A stretch of 44,521 bases of DNA from an uncultured Hungatella sp. (lineage in GTDB: Bacteria > Bacillota > Clostridia > Lachnospirales > Lachnospiraceae), in contig CAMTAF010000015.1 in assembly GCA_947066955.1 (NCBI GenBank), forward strand, positions 1-44,521, written 5' to 3'. The translations under genes were made by a program, and so were the position numbers. Within the stretch, counting starts at the first letter, position 1. Each line of letters opens with the position of its first letter. Below are positions 26,275 through 35,349 of this stretch, piece after piece. The notes below the pieces were generated by a model that worked only from the letters and a program-made list of their open reading frames with translations, did no database searches and was not told the origin of the DNA.

Positions 26275-27111
26275 ATGCCGACTACCTATGCCCACTATCG
26301 TTTCGGGCGGGATGTCTACAAACGCCTGCCTTCCTATATCCAGGAGATCGTCCGCTCCCACGGCGGACTCTACAATATCGGCCTCCACGGCCCGGATCTG
26401 TTGTTCTACTACAGAGTATTTGAGAAAAATGAGGTGAACCAGACGGGATTTGCCATGCATGACAGGCCCGGAATCGAATTTTTCAGGCAGGCCGCTTCTG
26501 CGGTCCGCGGAAAAGATGACAGAAAGCCCCGCCCCAAAAGACAGGGACTCTCCTTCCTTGCTTCGGCCAGATATGCCTATGTGTTTGGCTTCCTGTGCCA
26601 TTTTGCCCTGGACAGCCGCTGCCATCCTTATGTGGAGCGGATGGTCCGGGAGACCGGGATCTCCCACAGCCAGATGGAGGCGGAGCTGGACCGGGACCTA
26701 ATGACGCGGGACGGGCTGGACCCCATGACCTGCCGTCCCACTGCCCATCTAAGGGCCAGGGTCTTTTACGGAAAAATCATCTCAGAATTTTTCCCCCACA
26801 TCACGGCAGGCCAGATCGTAACCTCTATCCGCCACATGAGGCTGTGCTGCAGCCTTCTTGCGCCCTCGGGCCACAGGCTGCACTTTTTCATCTGGTATCT
26901 GATGAAACTGGGACACCTTCCTGCCTCGGTTCAGGACATGGTGATCCGCAAAAAGCCAAAACCCGCCTGCAAACCCCTGGTGAGGGAGCTGGAACGCCTG
27001 TACATCCAGGCTGTCCCCGAGGCGGCAGAGCTGATTGTAAATTTTATGGAACATGTGGAAAAGGGAACGCCGTTAGACCGGCGTCTAAAACATACTTTTG
27101 GAGAGGGATAA
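26275..27111 (+). CDS. Zinc-dependent phospholipase C-like protein
   Basis: A 278-residue protein beginning MPTTYAHYRFG with NIGLHGPDLLFYY (about 42-54) and GFLCHFALDSRCHPYVE (about 103-119), the His/Asp pattern of the alpha-toxin/zinc phospholipase C domain. Proteins of this type in Clostridia lack a signal peptide, as does this one, and act on an unknown intracellular substrate; it is not a secreted toxin by sequence. ATG 26275 has GGAGG 11 nt upstream; the short open extension to 26248 is not conserved in type. Translation is probably coupled to the SDR gene (1-nt gap). Confidence 0.82.
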   Translation: MPTTYAHYRFGRDVYKRLPSYIQEIVRSHGGLYNIGLHGPDLLFYYRVFEKNEVNQTGFAMHDRPGIEFFRQAASAVRGKDDRKPRPKRQGLSFLASARYAYVFGFLCHFALDSRCHPYVERMVRETGISHSQMEAELDRDLMTRDGLDPMTCRPTAHLRARVFYGKIISEFFPHITAGQIVTSIRHMRLCCSLLAPSGHRLHFFIWYLMKLGHLPASVQDMVIRKKPKPACKPLVRELERLYIQAVPEAAELIVNFMEHVEKGTPLDRRLKHTFGEG

Positions 27112-27119
27112 GAGAGAAA

Positions 27120-27203
27120 CGCAGATCGAGTAGGGGTGGCTTTTCCCCTACTCGATCTGCGGCCCGTGCGCCGCTTTAGCGGCAAACTTCTGCTGCACGG
27201 GCT
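27120..27203 (+). repeat. Dispersed repeat B, copy 3 (bidirectional terminator)
   Basis: Left hairpin with a perfect 17-bp stem, CGCAGATCGAGTAGGGG (27120-27136) and its complement (27145-27161). Right hairpin GCCCGTGC/GCACGGGC with an inner GCCGC/GCGGC stem, followed by TTTTGTTCTG. It ends the phospholipase-like gene and lies 18 bp beyond the convergent greA stop. Confidence 0.85.
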
Positions 27204-27220
27204 TTTGTTCTGTTATGTTT

Positions 27221-27724
27221 TCAAAAGCTCCGGATGGAATCTTCCCCGTCGTCTGTGGTATTGTCGATACTCCGGATCACCACATAATATCCGGCGTTGT
27301 CATTGACCTTCACATATACCCGGTCCCCCGCCTTGTGCTTGAAGATCGCCTTTCCAAGGGGGGACTCGGTGCTGATCATATTCTTTAAGGAGCTCCCTCT
27401 TATGGAGGTCACCAGGCGGTAGGTCTCCACCTCGTCGTCATCCTCCATGTAAAGCTCAACCGTGTTGTTGATCCCCACCTCATCGTCCCGTGACTCATCG
27501 GACACGATCTGGGCATTTTTCAGCATCCTCTCCAGATAGCGGATGCGGCTCTCGTTTTGATTCTTGTCCTTCTTTGCCGCATGGTACTCAAAGTTCTCGC
27601 TTAAATCCCCGTGAGCCCTGGCTTCCTTTACTGCCTCAATCGCCTGCTGGCGGACAACCAGTTTCCTGTGATCGATCTCCTTCTGGATCTTCTCAACGTC
27701 GCTTTTTGTCAGTTTCTCACCCAT
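27221..27724 (-). CDS. greA: GreA/GreB family transcription elongation factor
   Basis: Binds the RNA polymerase secondary channel and helps cleave backtracked transcripts. The 167-residue product has the N-terminal coiled coil with GDLSENFEYHAAKKDKN (about 39-55) carrying the acidic tip, and a C-terminal FKBP-like domain with TVELYMEDDDEVETYRLV and ESPLGKAIFKHKAGDRV. It is slightly longer than typical GreA (about 158). ATG 27724 overlaps the stop of the upstream kinase-like gene by 8 nt (ATGGGTGA). Confidence 0.9.
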   Translation of the reverse strand: MGEKLTKSDVEKIQKEIDHRKLVVRQQAIEAVKEARAHGDLSENFEYHAAKKDKNQNESRIRYLERMLKNAQIVSDESRDDEVGINNTVELYMEDDDEVETYRLVTSIRGSSLKNMISTESPLGKAIFKHKAGDRVYVKVNDNAGYYVVIRSIDNTTDDGEDSIRSF

Positions 27725-28388
27725 TGGCGGACAATCCCTCCATGTACTGGTTGTACCACTCATCCCCGAATTTGACCCGCATGCACTGGATGATCATCTG
27801 CACGCTCTTCTCATCCCCGAATCTTGAATTGTTGATGGTGATATCATAGTTGATGGGGTTGGTCCAGTAGTTGCCGTGGGTGTAATACTTGTAATAATCT
27901 GCCCGGTATTTGTCTGTCTTGGTGATCAGCTCGTTGGCCTCCTCCGGAGTGATATCGTACATCCGGTCCAGGACCCTCTGGAGGCAATAAGCCCTGGGCG
28001 CCTCCACGTACACGCTGAACACATTGTCATAATCCTTCAGGATAAAGTCCGCGCATTTCCCCACAATAACGCAGGATTCCGACTCTGCCAGCTTTTCGAT
28101 AATCTTCTTCTGGAACTCGAAGAGCCTGTCGTCAGATACAAACTTGGACAGTTGTCCTTTGGTGTGAAACATCTTTGGAAGCTCCAGCAGCTGTTTGGTG
28201 ATCAGGCTGCCGTTTAAGTTCTCGTCAGCCTCCCGGAAATAATGCTCGTCATAACCGCTGTACTGGGCAGCCAGTTTGAGGATCCGGTTATCATAACTGT
28301 GGATATGCAGCTCATCCGCCAGCTTCGCCGCAATCTGACGGCCGCCGGAGCCAAATCCTCTTGCCACTGTGATTACAAAGTTTTTCAT
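27717..28388 (-). CDS. Cytidylate kinase-like family protein
   Basis: A 223-residue P-loop protein; residues 3-20 (NFVITVARGFGSGGRQIA) match the start of the cytidylate-kinase-like family common in Clostridia, with KADFILKDY and a DRM/YYKYYTH region downstream. The true substrate of this family is not settled; do not read it as Cmk. ATG 28388 with AGAGGGG upstream. It follows the amidohydrolase by 12 nt and overlaps greA by 8 nt, so all three are in one transcript. Confidence 0.82.
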   Translation of the reverse strand: MKNFVITVARGFGSGGRQIAAKLADELHIHSYDNRILKLAAQYSGYDEHYFREADENLNGSLITKQLLELPKMFHTKGQLSKFVSDDRLFEFQKKIIEKLAESESCVIVGKCADFILKDYDNVFSVYVEAPRAYCLQRVLDRMYDITPEEANELITKTDKYRADYYKYYTHGNYWTNPINYDITINNSRFGDEKSVQMIIQCMRVKFGDEWYNQYMEGLSANG

Positions 28389-28400
28389 CGCTCTTCCCCT

Positions 28401-29546
28401 CTAGTCTACTTTTTTGCCGTCAATCAGCACCAGTTCCGGTGAGGAGGCCACTTCCAGGGGACATCCGTCGTAAACCACAATGTCCGCATCCTTGCCGGCC
28501 TCCAGAGTTCCCACTCTGTCCTCAATGCCCAGATGCTTGGCCGGATTGATGGTGATGGCCTTCATGGCCTCGAAGGGGTCCATGCCCGCCTTCACCGCCA
28601 TGGCGGCGCACAGGGTGAGATACTGCTGAGGAATCACGGGGGCATCTGTGATGATGGACACCTGACATCCTGCCGCGGCAAGAATTCCCGGTGTCTTCCA
28701 TGTCTTGTTCTGGAGTTCGAACTTGGTGGCATGTCCCAGGCTGGGCCCTACGGCGCAGGGAAGATTCTCCTTCACCAGCTCATCCACGATCAGATGCCCC
28801 TCGGTGCAGTGTTCCAGGGTCATCTTGACTTTGAACTCTTTTGCAATGCGGATGGCGGTGAGGATATCGTTTGCCTGATGAGCGTGGGCCTTCAGCGGAA
28901 TCTCGCCGTCAAGCACCGGGATCAGCGCCTCCAGCTTCATATCAAATGCCGGTTTCTTTAAGGGGTCATCCCCTGCTGCTTCCTTTCTTGCCTTGTAGTC
29001 CTGGGCCTTGAACAGCATCTCCCTGAGCTTGGCTGCCGTGGACATGCGGGCAAAATTATTCTTGTCTTTGTAGCAGCGCTTGGGGTTCTCTCCAAATGCG
29101 CACTTCATGGCCACCGGATTCTTTACGATCATGTCGTCCACGCGTTTTCCAGTGGTCTTCACCGCAAAGAAGGTTCCTCCCAGCACATTGGCGCTTCCAG
29201 GACCTGTGCCTACGCAGGTGACACCGCCCATGGCCGCCGAGTGAACCGTGGGGTCAAGGGGGTTGAAGCTGTCTATCCCTCTCAAGTGGGAAGCGCAGAT
29301 GTCATTCATCTCATTGTAATCCTGTCCCTCAAAGCCGATGCCGTAGCCGTCCAGGCCCAGATGGCTGTGGGCATCAATAAAGCCCGGGTAGACATCCTTG
29401 CCTGAGGCGTCTATGATCTCGGTTCCCTCGGGAATCTCCAGGTCCTGACCGATCCTCGCGATCTTTCCTCCGTCTACAAGAATATCCCCCTGGTATGCCT
29501 GAGGACTCACCATGTCATGGATTCTGCCGTTCTTAATGCATAACAT
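28401..29546 (-). CDS. Metal-dependent amidohydrolase (imidazolonepropionase-like)
   Basis: A 381-residue TIM-barrel hydrolase with the metal motif GFIDAHSHLG (about 55-64), KAHAHQANDI and TLEHCTEGH in the middle, and the conserved Asp in IITDAP (about 305). The fold belongs to the amidohydrolase superfamily; relatives act on N-acyl amino acids, imidazolonepropionate or hydantoins. The exact substrate is unknown. ATG 29546 with GGAGGAAATGAAAA; it follows the M20 gene by 80 nt, consistent with an acyl-amino-acid or dipeptide turnover role. Confidence 0.85.
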   Translation of the reverse strand: MLCIKNGRIHDMVSPQAYQGDILVDGGKIARIGQDLEIPEGTEIIDASGKDVYPGFIDAHSHLGLDGYGIGFEGQDYNEMNDICASHLRGIDSFNPLDPTVHSAAMGGVTCVGTGPGSANVLGGTFFAVKTTGKRVDDMIVKNPVAMKCAFGENPKRCYKDKNNFARMSTAAKLREMLFKAQDYKARKEAAGDDPLKKPAFDMKLEALIPVLDGEIPLKAHAHQANDILTAIRIAKEFKVKMTLEHCTEGHLIVDELVKENLPCAVGPSLGHATKFELQNKTWKTPGILAAAGCQVSIITDAPVIPQQYLTLCAAMAVKAGMDPFEAMKAITINPAKHLGIEDRVGTLEAGKDADIVVYDGCPLEVASSPELVLIDGKKVD

Positions 29547-29626
29547 TTTTTCATTTCCTCCAGTTTCTTTTTTATTTCTTCGGATCATTGAGGCGGCGGC
29601 GTGTCCGCTGCCGGGCGCATGAAGGC

Positions 29627-30988
29627 TTACATGCTGAAGTTCAGGGTTATGGTTCCATCCTGATTGTAGATCACCGCATCCTTGTCCATGGTCACCTTGT
29701 CAATGGCTGCTAAGTAATCTTCTTTTGACTTAAACTGAGGCTTGGACTCCGCGATCACCTTCTTCGCCAGAGCCCCGCCGTCTGTCAGCAGCATGTCAGC
29801 CGCCACCACCAGGCACTGGGCAGGCCTTAAGCAGGCCAGCTTTTTGTTCTCGATGTAGTAATCTTTTCCGTGTCCCGTTCCTACGGCTCCGCTGGCATGG
29901 GGATGGACTGCCGGCATAATGGCTGATACATCGCCCATATCCGTGCTTCCTGTGCCCCAGGCGCCGTCCATCTCCACGCTGTCCGGCCCGGCGATCTGCC
30001 TCATGGCATCGGCCACCACGTCGGCCAGTCCGGGATCATTGTTCAGCGGGAAATAGCCGGGATGGTCGTCAAGCTCCACATTGCAGCCGATGGAAGCCGC
30101 CGAGGCCGCCAAAGCCCGGTTCACTTTCTTGTTGTACTGATACATGGCATCAAAGGATGCGCCCCTCACATAGCTCTCCACCTTGGCCACCTCCGGGATG
30201 GCGTTCACCGCAAGTCCTGCCTGGGTGATGATGGGATGGAATCGGATATGCTGGTCGTCCACAAATGTCTCCCTCAGAGCGTTCACGGCGTTGATGCCGC
30301 AGGTAGCCGCGTAGAGGGCATTCCTGCCGTTCTCCGGAGAACCTCCTGCGTGGGCGGACACTCCCTTGAAGGTGATGTTCTTAGTAATGCATCCGTTGCA
30401 GCCTTTGCTGACGCACAGGGATTTCCCTTCCTCCAGATTGCCGGAGTGGATCATCATGGCCATATCCACGCCGTCAAAATATCCTCTGTAGATAAATTCC
30501 ACCTTGCCGCCGAAATACTTGATAATTCCTTTCTTCCTCAGCTCCTCCCTGAAGCCAAGCTCGATGAGCTCCTCGGCCGGAACCGCTATGAGGCGGACAG
30601 AACCGCACATGCCGTCCAAAGCTCCCGGCTCTTTCAAGGCTGCTGCCACGCCCATCAGCGTGGCGCACTGGGCATTGTGTCCGCAGGCGTGCACCGCACA
30701 GGTATCGGGAACCGCGTCCGGATGGTTCTTCACGATCAGAGAATCCAACTCTCCCAGGATCGCTACCTTTGGCCCCGGTCTCCCCGTGTCCAGATCCGCG
30801 TAAAACCCGGGAATATCTCCTGCCTTTACCAGGGTATATCCCAGTTTTTCGAACTGCTCCGCCATATATGCGGAAGTGTTCCACTCACGATAGCCGGTCT
30901 CGGGATGTTTCCAGATATAGTCCGCTGTCTCATAGATCAGCTTCTCGTGTCTGGCCGTCATCTCCATTAACTGCTCTGCTCTTTTCAA
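29627..30988 (-). CDS. M20 family amidohydrolase, AbgB-like
   Basis: A 453-residue zinc amidohydrolase with HACGHNAQCA (about 101-110), a mid-domain GVSAHAGGSPENGRNAL, and the late GTGSTDMGDVS typical of the AbgB (p-aminobenzoyl-glutamate hydrolase) branch. It removes an acyl or aromatic group from an amino acid. Start: TTG at 30988, 8 nt after AAGGAGG; the first ATG (30967) is too far from that site. Upstream lies repeat B copy 4. It precedes the amidohydrolase by 80 nt on the same strand. Confidence 0.88.
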   Translation of the reverse strand: MKRAEQLMEMTARHEKLIYETADYIWKHPETGYREWNTSAYMAEQFEKLGYTLVKAGDIPGFYADLDTGRPGPKVAILGELDSLIVKNHPDAVPDTCAVHACGHNAQCATLMGVAAALKEPGALDGMCGSVRLIAVPAEELIELGFREELRKKGIIKYFGGKVEFIYRGYFDGVDMAMMIHSGNLEEGKSLCVSKGCNGCITKNITFKGVSAHAGGSPENGRNALYAATCGINAVNALRETFVDDQHIRFHPIITQAGLAVNAIPEVAKVESYVRGASFDAMYQYNKKVNRALAASAASIGCNVELDDHPGYFPLNNDPGLADVVADAMRQIAGPDSVEMDGAWGTGSTDMGDVSAIMPAVHPHASGAVGTGHGKDYYIENKKLACLRPAQCLVVAADMLLTDGGALAKKVIAESKPQFKSKEDYLAAIDKVTMDKDAVIYNQDGTITLNFSM

Positions 30989-31018
30989 AATGTTTTCCTC
31001 CTTGCCTGTAAGGCATAA

Positions 31019-31108
31019 AATCGAGCAGGGGAGGCTTTCCCCCCTCTACCCGCCGCTCCGGACCCCGGTCAATTCTGCCGACAAACTGCTTCTCGGATCC
31101 GCGCGCAC
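31019..31108 (+). repeat. Dispersed repeat B, copy 4
   Basis: CGAGCAGGGGAGGC...CCCCCTCTACCCG and the GACCCCGGTCAATTCTGCCG-type right hairpin ending near GGATCCGCGCG. A second fragment matching only its right end (TCTCGGGGCCCGTGTGTATAAA) is at 31209-31229. The 31109-31208 stretch shows no gene or clear signal. Confidence 0.7.
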
Positions 31109-31249
31109 TAAAAACACACCGAGTTCCCCTATCACTCATCCGGCCCATATCCTATGGATGTCAATGTACTGTACTTGATCGTATCCTCTGATGAAAACCA
31201 AGCCTCCTCTCGGGGCCCGTGTGTATAAACAGGCGCCGGGCTTTCCCAA

Positions 31250-31340
31250 CATTGAAAAAGCGCCCTGCACACTGCCGGGTACCCGACAGGCTGTATCGGC
31301 GCGCTTTCTCGTATATGCAGCTTTTGGAAAATGCGTTGGC
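31250..31340 (-). ncRNA. Candidate small RNA or attenuator between importer and M20 operons
   Basis: Downstream of a TGA-TATAAT promoter (31355-31347) the minus strand forms nested pairings: CCAACGCATT with AATGTTGG at the ends, GAAAGCGC with GCGCTTTT, and a central CGGGTACCCG palindrome, then TTTTT (31259-31253). About 90 nt from the expected start to the T-run. It is either a self-contained sRNA, the terminator of the importer operon, or a leader for the M20 operon 260 nt on. It does not match 6S, SRP or tmRNA cores. Confidence 0.35.
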
Positions 31341-31346
31341 ATGTAT

Positions 31347-31355
31347 ATTATATCA
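31347..31355 (-). promoter_or_regulatory. Extended -10 promoter between importer and M20 operons
   Basis: Minus-strand TG-A-TATAAT (31355-31347), no good -35. It lies 53 nt downstream of the importer operon stop and points to the M20 operon. Confidence 0.45.
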
Positions 31356-31407
31356 CAAACCCTGGCCATATGCCACTTTGTTATTTAAAATATGAATTTT
31401 TTTTCCA

Positions 31408-32385
31408 TTAAGAAACAAAAAAGCACGCTACCAGATGTCCGTCCCCAGTATCTTTCAGCTCCGGAGTCTCTTTTTTACATTTCTCGGTGCACTTAGGGCA
31501 GCGGCCTGCCAGGGGGCACCCGACCTGGTCGCCGATGGGGCTTGGAATATCTCCCTCTAACAGAACTCTCTCCCTACGCTCAAAGGGGCTCTCCGGCGGG
31601 ATGGCCGAGAGAAGGGCCTGGGTATAGGGATGGAGAGGGTTGGAGTACAGGCCATGGGAGGTGTACATCTCCACGATCCTCCCTAAGTACATGATAATGA
31701 TGCGGTCGCTGATGTACTTTACAATCCCCAAGTCGTGGGAGATGAACACATAAGTCAGCTTTCTCTCCTGCTGAATCTTCTTAAAAAGATTGATCACCTG
31801 GGCCTGTATAGACACGTCCAGGGCAGACACCGGCTCATCGCAGACAATAAGTTTGGGAGAGATGGACAGAGCCCTGGCAATATTTACGCGCTGTCTCTGG
31901 CCTCCGGAAAACTCGTGGGGGTAACGCTCCATATGCTGAATGTCAAGACCTACCTCCTGGAGGGAATCCAAAGCCCTCTGATGGCGCTCTCTGTTATTCT
32001 CACCGATACCGTGAACCTTCATGGCCTCCTCAACGGAATAGGAGGCAGTCTTTTTGGGATCCAGGGAAGAATAGGGATCCTGGAAAATCATCTGGATATT
32101 CCGGCGGGCCTGTTTCTGCTCCTGGCCCTTTAAACTCCACAGATCCTTCCCCTGATAAAGGATGGTGCCGCTTGTGGGTTTGTGGAGCTGCACCAGGCAG
32201 CGCCCTAAGGTGGATTTTCCGCACCCGGATTCGCCGATCACGCCTAAGGTCTCCCCCTCGTAGATCTCAAAGGACACATTGCTCAGAGCATGAAGCATCT
32301 TGTTTGGCTCTGTCAGCTTCTTGCTGTGGATAACGAAATCCTTGTGGAGATTCTCCACCTTCATGATCACTCTCTTACTCTCCAT
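31408..32385 (-). CDS. Oligopeptide/dipeptide ABC transporter ATP-binding protein (OppF/DppF type)
   Basis: A 325-residue ATPase: Walker A GESGCGKST (about 53-61), signature FSGGQRQR, Walker B IVCDEP, and a C-terminal oligopeptide-binding extension with cysteines (CPLAGRCPKCTEKC) that in relatives binds a 4Fe-4S cluster. It energises import through the two permeases upstream. ATG 32385 overlaps the companion ATPase gene by 11 nt. Last gene of the five-gene importer operon. Confidence 0.92.
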   Translation of the reverse strand: MESKRVIMKVENLHKDFVIHSKKLTEPNKMLHALSNVSFEIYEGETLGVIGESGCGKSTLGRCLVQLHKPTSGTILYQGKDLWSLKGQEQKQARRNIQMIFQDPYSSLDPKKTASYSVEEAMKVHGIGENNRERHQRALDSLQEVGLDIQHMERYPHEFSGGQRQRVNIARALSISPKLIVCDEPVSALDVSIQAQVINLFKKIQQERKLTYVFISHDLGIVKYISDRIIIMYLGRIVEMYTSHGLYSNPLHPYTQALLSAIPPESPFERRERVLLEGDIPSPIGDQVGCPLAGRCPKCTEKCKKETPELKDTGDGHLVACFFVS

Positions 32386-33403
32386 AGCTGTTCACTTCCC
32401 CTCTTACTAAATGCTCCGCGCCGTTCTGCCTGTGACATGCCACAAAATGCCCCGGCTTCACTTCAACCAGGGGCGGCACACTCTCCCTGCATTTCTCCGT
32501 CACATAGGGACACCGGTTATAGAAATTGCAGCAGCGGCCTGTAAGCCTTAAATCCGGCGGCACGCCGGGAATGGTGGTCAGCTCTTCCTTTGACGTGCTG
32601 CTCAGCTTGGGCATGGAATCCAAAAGCCCCCAGGTGTAGGGGTGCATAGGCTCCCGGTACAGGGTTCCTGTGTCCGCGTACTCCACGGTATTTCCCGCGT
32701 ACATGACCATGACCGTATCGCACATATCCCACACAACCCCCAGATTGTGGGTAATCAGGAGGATGGCTGTATCCAGCTTCTTCTGGAGACTTTTAAGAAG
32801 CTCCAGAACCTGGGCCTGAACCGTCACGTCAAGAGCCGTGGTTGGCTCGTCGGCAATGATCAGCTTGGGGTTCCCGCACACTGCCATGGCGATGATAACC
32901 CTCTGGCACATTCCGCCGGACAGCTCATGGGGATAAGCCTCCATGCGCTTCTCCGCCTCCGGGATCCCCACCAGCTTTAAGGCTTCAACGGCCTTGTTCC
33001 AGGCCTCCTTTTTGCTGATGCCCTGATGTTCCCGGATCATCTCCACCATCTGATATCCGACCTTGAACACCGGGTCTAAGGAGGTCATGGGATTCTGGAA
33101 GATCATGCAGCACACGTCTCCCCGGAACTTTAAGAGATCCTTCTGGGACATCTTTAACAGATCAATGTCCTCAAAGGTAATGCTTCCGTCCACAATCTTC
33201 TGGGTTTTGGCCTGCATAAGCCGCATAACCGAGGAACTGGTGACGCTCTTGCCGGACCCGGACTCTCCCACGATACCCATGGTGGAGCCCTTTTCCAGGG
33301 TAAAGCTGACGCCATCCACCGCCTTATTCACACCACTGGCAGTGTAAAAGTATACCTTTAATCCATCTACTTTTAAGATCACATCTTTTTCCTTCTTATC
33401 CAT
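32375..33403 (-). CDS. Oligopeptide/dipeptide ABC transporter ATP-binding protein (OppD/DppD type)
   Basis: A 342-residue ATPase with Walker A GESGSGKS (about 46-53), Walker B LIIADEP, and the CPYVTEKC cysteine region at the C-terminus. The signature reads LSGGMCQRV where most family members have R in place of C; the change is conservative for nucleotide contacts but unusual. ATG 33403. Partner of the 31408 gene, heterodimeric importer ATPase. Confidence 0.92.
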   Translation of the reverse strand: MDKKEKDVILKVDGLKVYFYTASGVNKAVDGVSFTLEKGSTMGIVGESGSGKSVTSSSVMRLMQAKTQKIVDGSITFEDIDLLKMSQKDLLKFRGDVCCMIFQNPMTSLDPVFKVGYQMVEMIREHQGISKKEAWNKAVEALKLVGIPEAEKRMEAYPHELSGGMCQRVIIAMAVCGNPKLIIADEPTTALDVTVQAQVLELLKSLQKKLDTAILLITHNLGVVWDMCDTVMVMYAGNTVEYADTGTLYREPMHPYTWGLLDSMPKLSSTSKEELTTIPGVPPDLRLTGRCCNFYNRCPYVTEKCRESVPPLVEVKPGHFVACHRQNGAEHLVRGEVNSYGE

Positions 33404-33415
33404 ACGGCCTCCTTC

Positions 33416-34321
33416 CTACTGCTTCATCTTGGGATCCATGACATCGCGGATCCCGTCGCCAAGCAGGTTAAACCCGATAACAGTCACCAGAATAAACACA
33501 CCGGCAACACCGGCAACATGGGGAGCCGTGGTGAGGCAGTCGCGGCCCACCCGCAGGATGCTTCCCCAGGAAGCAGTGGGAAGGGCAATGCCAAGTCCTA
33601 AGAAGCTCAAAGAAGCCTCGGAGATGATGGCAGATGCCACTCGGAGGGTTGCGTACACGATGATCTGTGACACGCAGTTGGGCAAAATATGGAGAAACAA
33701 AAGCCGTGTGTCGGACACGCCCACTACGCGGCAGGCGTTGCAGTATTCCTCTTCTTTTACAATAATGACCTGGCCTCTGGTAACCCGGGCAAAACCGGGA
33801 ACGCTGGCAATGCCGATGGCAAAGATGACATTGGTCACGCCGTTGCCGAACACCGTGATCAGGATCATGGCCAGGAGGATGAACGGGAACGAAAACATGC
33901 CGTCCATAATACGCATAAGCACCGCATCCAGCCAGCCGCCGAAATATCCGGCCACCAGGCCGATGAGCACGCCGATGCCTGCCCCCACCAGGGTAGCGCC
34001 CACAGCTACGATCAGGGACACCCTGGCCCCGTAGATAATACGGGAGAGAATGTCCCGGCCCAGATCGTCGGTTCCCAGAAGGTGTCCCTTGAAACCGATG
34101 CCCTTAAAAGGGATTCCCGGGTTGATGGCATTGGGGCTGTAGGGTGAGATCACCGGGGCCAGAAGAGCCATGAGGATCATGAAAGCCACAATAAAGAAGC
34201 CGATCATGGCGGTGCGGTTTCTCTTTAACTTGTTCCAGGCATTGTTGGCCTTCCTCTCTTTCTGGAGCATGGCCATGTTGGCCTCCCTGCCCAGAATATC
34301 CTGTGTCTTATTTTCCGACAT
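33416..34321 (-). CDS. Oligopeptide/dipeptide ABC transporter permease (OppC/DppC type)
   Basis: A 301-residue membrane protein with an N-terminal cytoplasmic tail, a first TM (about 41-61), the LGTDDLGRDILSR motif (about 84-96), five further TMs, and the EAA loop EEYCNACRVVGVSDTRLLFLHILPN region. ATG 34321 behind AGGAGGTG, 8 nt spacing; the GTG at 34330 would leave no room. Five nt after the permease partner. Confidence 0.92.
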   Translation of the reverse strand: MSENKTQDILGREANMAMLQKERKANNAWNKLKRNRTAMIGFFIVAFMILMALLAPVISPYSPNAINPGIPFKGIGFKGHLLGTDDLGRDILSRIIYGARVSLIVAVGATLVGAGIGVLIGLVAGYFGGWLDAVLMRIMDGMFSFPFILLAMILITVFGNGVTNVIFAIGIASVPGFARVTRGQVIIVKEEEYCNACRVVGVSDTRLLFLHILPNCVSQIIVYATLRVASAIISEASLSFLGLGIALPTASWGSILRVGRDCLTTAPHVAGVAGVFILVTVIGFNLLGDGIRDVMDPKMKQ

Positions 34322-34326
34322 AATGA

Positions 34327-35271
34327 TCACACCTCCTTTACCTTGGGATTCAGAACCAGGTATGCCATGTCAACCAGCATATTGCAGAATACAAACATAA
34401 TGGCGGAGAACAGCACCGTCCCCTGGATGAGAGAATAGTCCCGGTTGTTGATGGCCGTATTGATCATAGTTCCCATGCCCGGCCAGGAGAAGATGCCTTC
34501 TGTGATGATGGCGCCGGTAAACGTGCTGGCGATCTGAAGCCCCAGAACCGTCACCAGCGGCGGGAGAGCATTTTTCAGCCCATGGATCATGATAACTTTC
34601 CACTCCCTTATGCCCCTGGCCCTCAGGCAGCGGATATAGTCGCTGCTCAGGGTCTCGATCATGCTGGAGCGGGTGGTTCTGGCAAAAGTAGCCATGGGGA
34701 TGGTGGCCAGACAGAAGCCCGGGAGGATCATGTGGCTCACCACATCCCCGAAGCCTTTGCTCCAGTCTCCCATGCCCATAACCGGCAGCAGGTTCATCTT
34801 AACAGAGAACTGCAGCACCAGCATCAGGGCCATCCAGAAGATGGGCATGGACACCCCCACCAGGGCCAGAACCATAAACACATAATCAAACCAGGTATTC
34901 TGCTTAATAGCTGCCGCGATTCCCACCGCAGTGCCGATAAAAAAGGCAAAGACAAGGGCTACCAGGGTCAGAGAAAGGGTGTTTGGAATCCTGGATATGA
35001 TCAGCCCGAACACATCCTGCCGATAACTGTAAGAATAGCCGAAATCACCTTTCACCAGCCCGGTAATATAGAGCCGGTACTGCTCCGGAAGGCTCTTATC
35101 CAGATTCATTTTGGCCCGCATGGCCTCGATATCTTCCTGCTTGGCCTCAATACCAAGGATCGCCACCGCCGGATCGCCGGGAAGCATTCTGGTGAGGCAG
35201 AATGTGATGGTAACCACAATAAACAGCGTTGGTATGGTCTGCAGGAATCGTTTTAACATCATCTTTAACAT
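34327..35271 (-). CDS. Oligopeptide/dipeptide ABC transporter permease (OppB/DppB type)
   Basis: A 314-residue protein with the N-terminal TM and TFCLTRMLPGDP, several TMs and the DYIRCLRARGIREWKVIMIHGLKNA EAA loop. ATG 35271 with AAGGA 8 nt upstream. Pairs with the 33416 permease to form the channel. About 80 nt downstream of the binding protein gene; a partial GAGAGG/CCTCTC hairpin there may lower expression of the downstream genes. Confidence 0.92.
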   Translation of the reverse strand: MLKMMLKRFLQTIPTLFIVVTITFCLTRMLPGDPAVAILGIEAKQEDIEAMRAKMNLDKSLPEQYRLYITGLVKGDFGYSYSYRQDVFGLIISRIPNTLSLTLVALVFAFFIGTAVGIAAAIKQNTWFDYVFMVLALVGVSMPIFWMALMLVLQFSVKMNLLPVMGMGDWSKGFGDVVSHMILPGFCLATIPMATFARTTRSSMIETLSSDYIRCLRARGIREWKVIMIHGLKNALPPLVTVLGLQIASTFTGAIITEGIFSWPGMGTMINTAINNRDYSLIQGTVLFSAIMFVFCNMLVDMAYLVLNPKVKEV

Positions 35272-35349
35272 AAACAAATTCCTTTCCGTGGGGGATGAAG
35301 GCAGAGAGGGCAGGCAAAATGCTCCTCCCCTCTCTCAAACTTTACTCAC

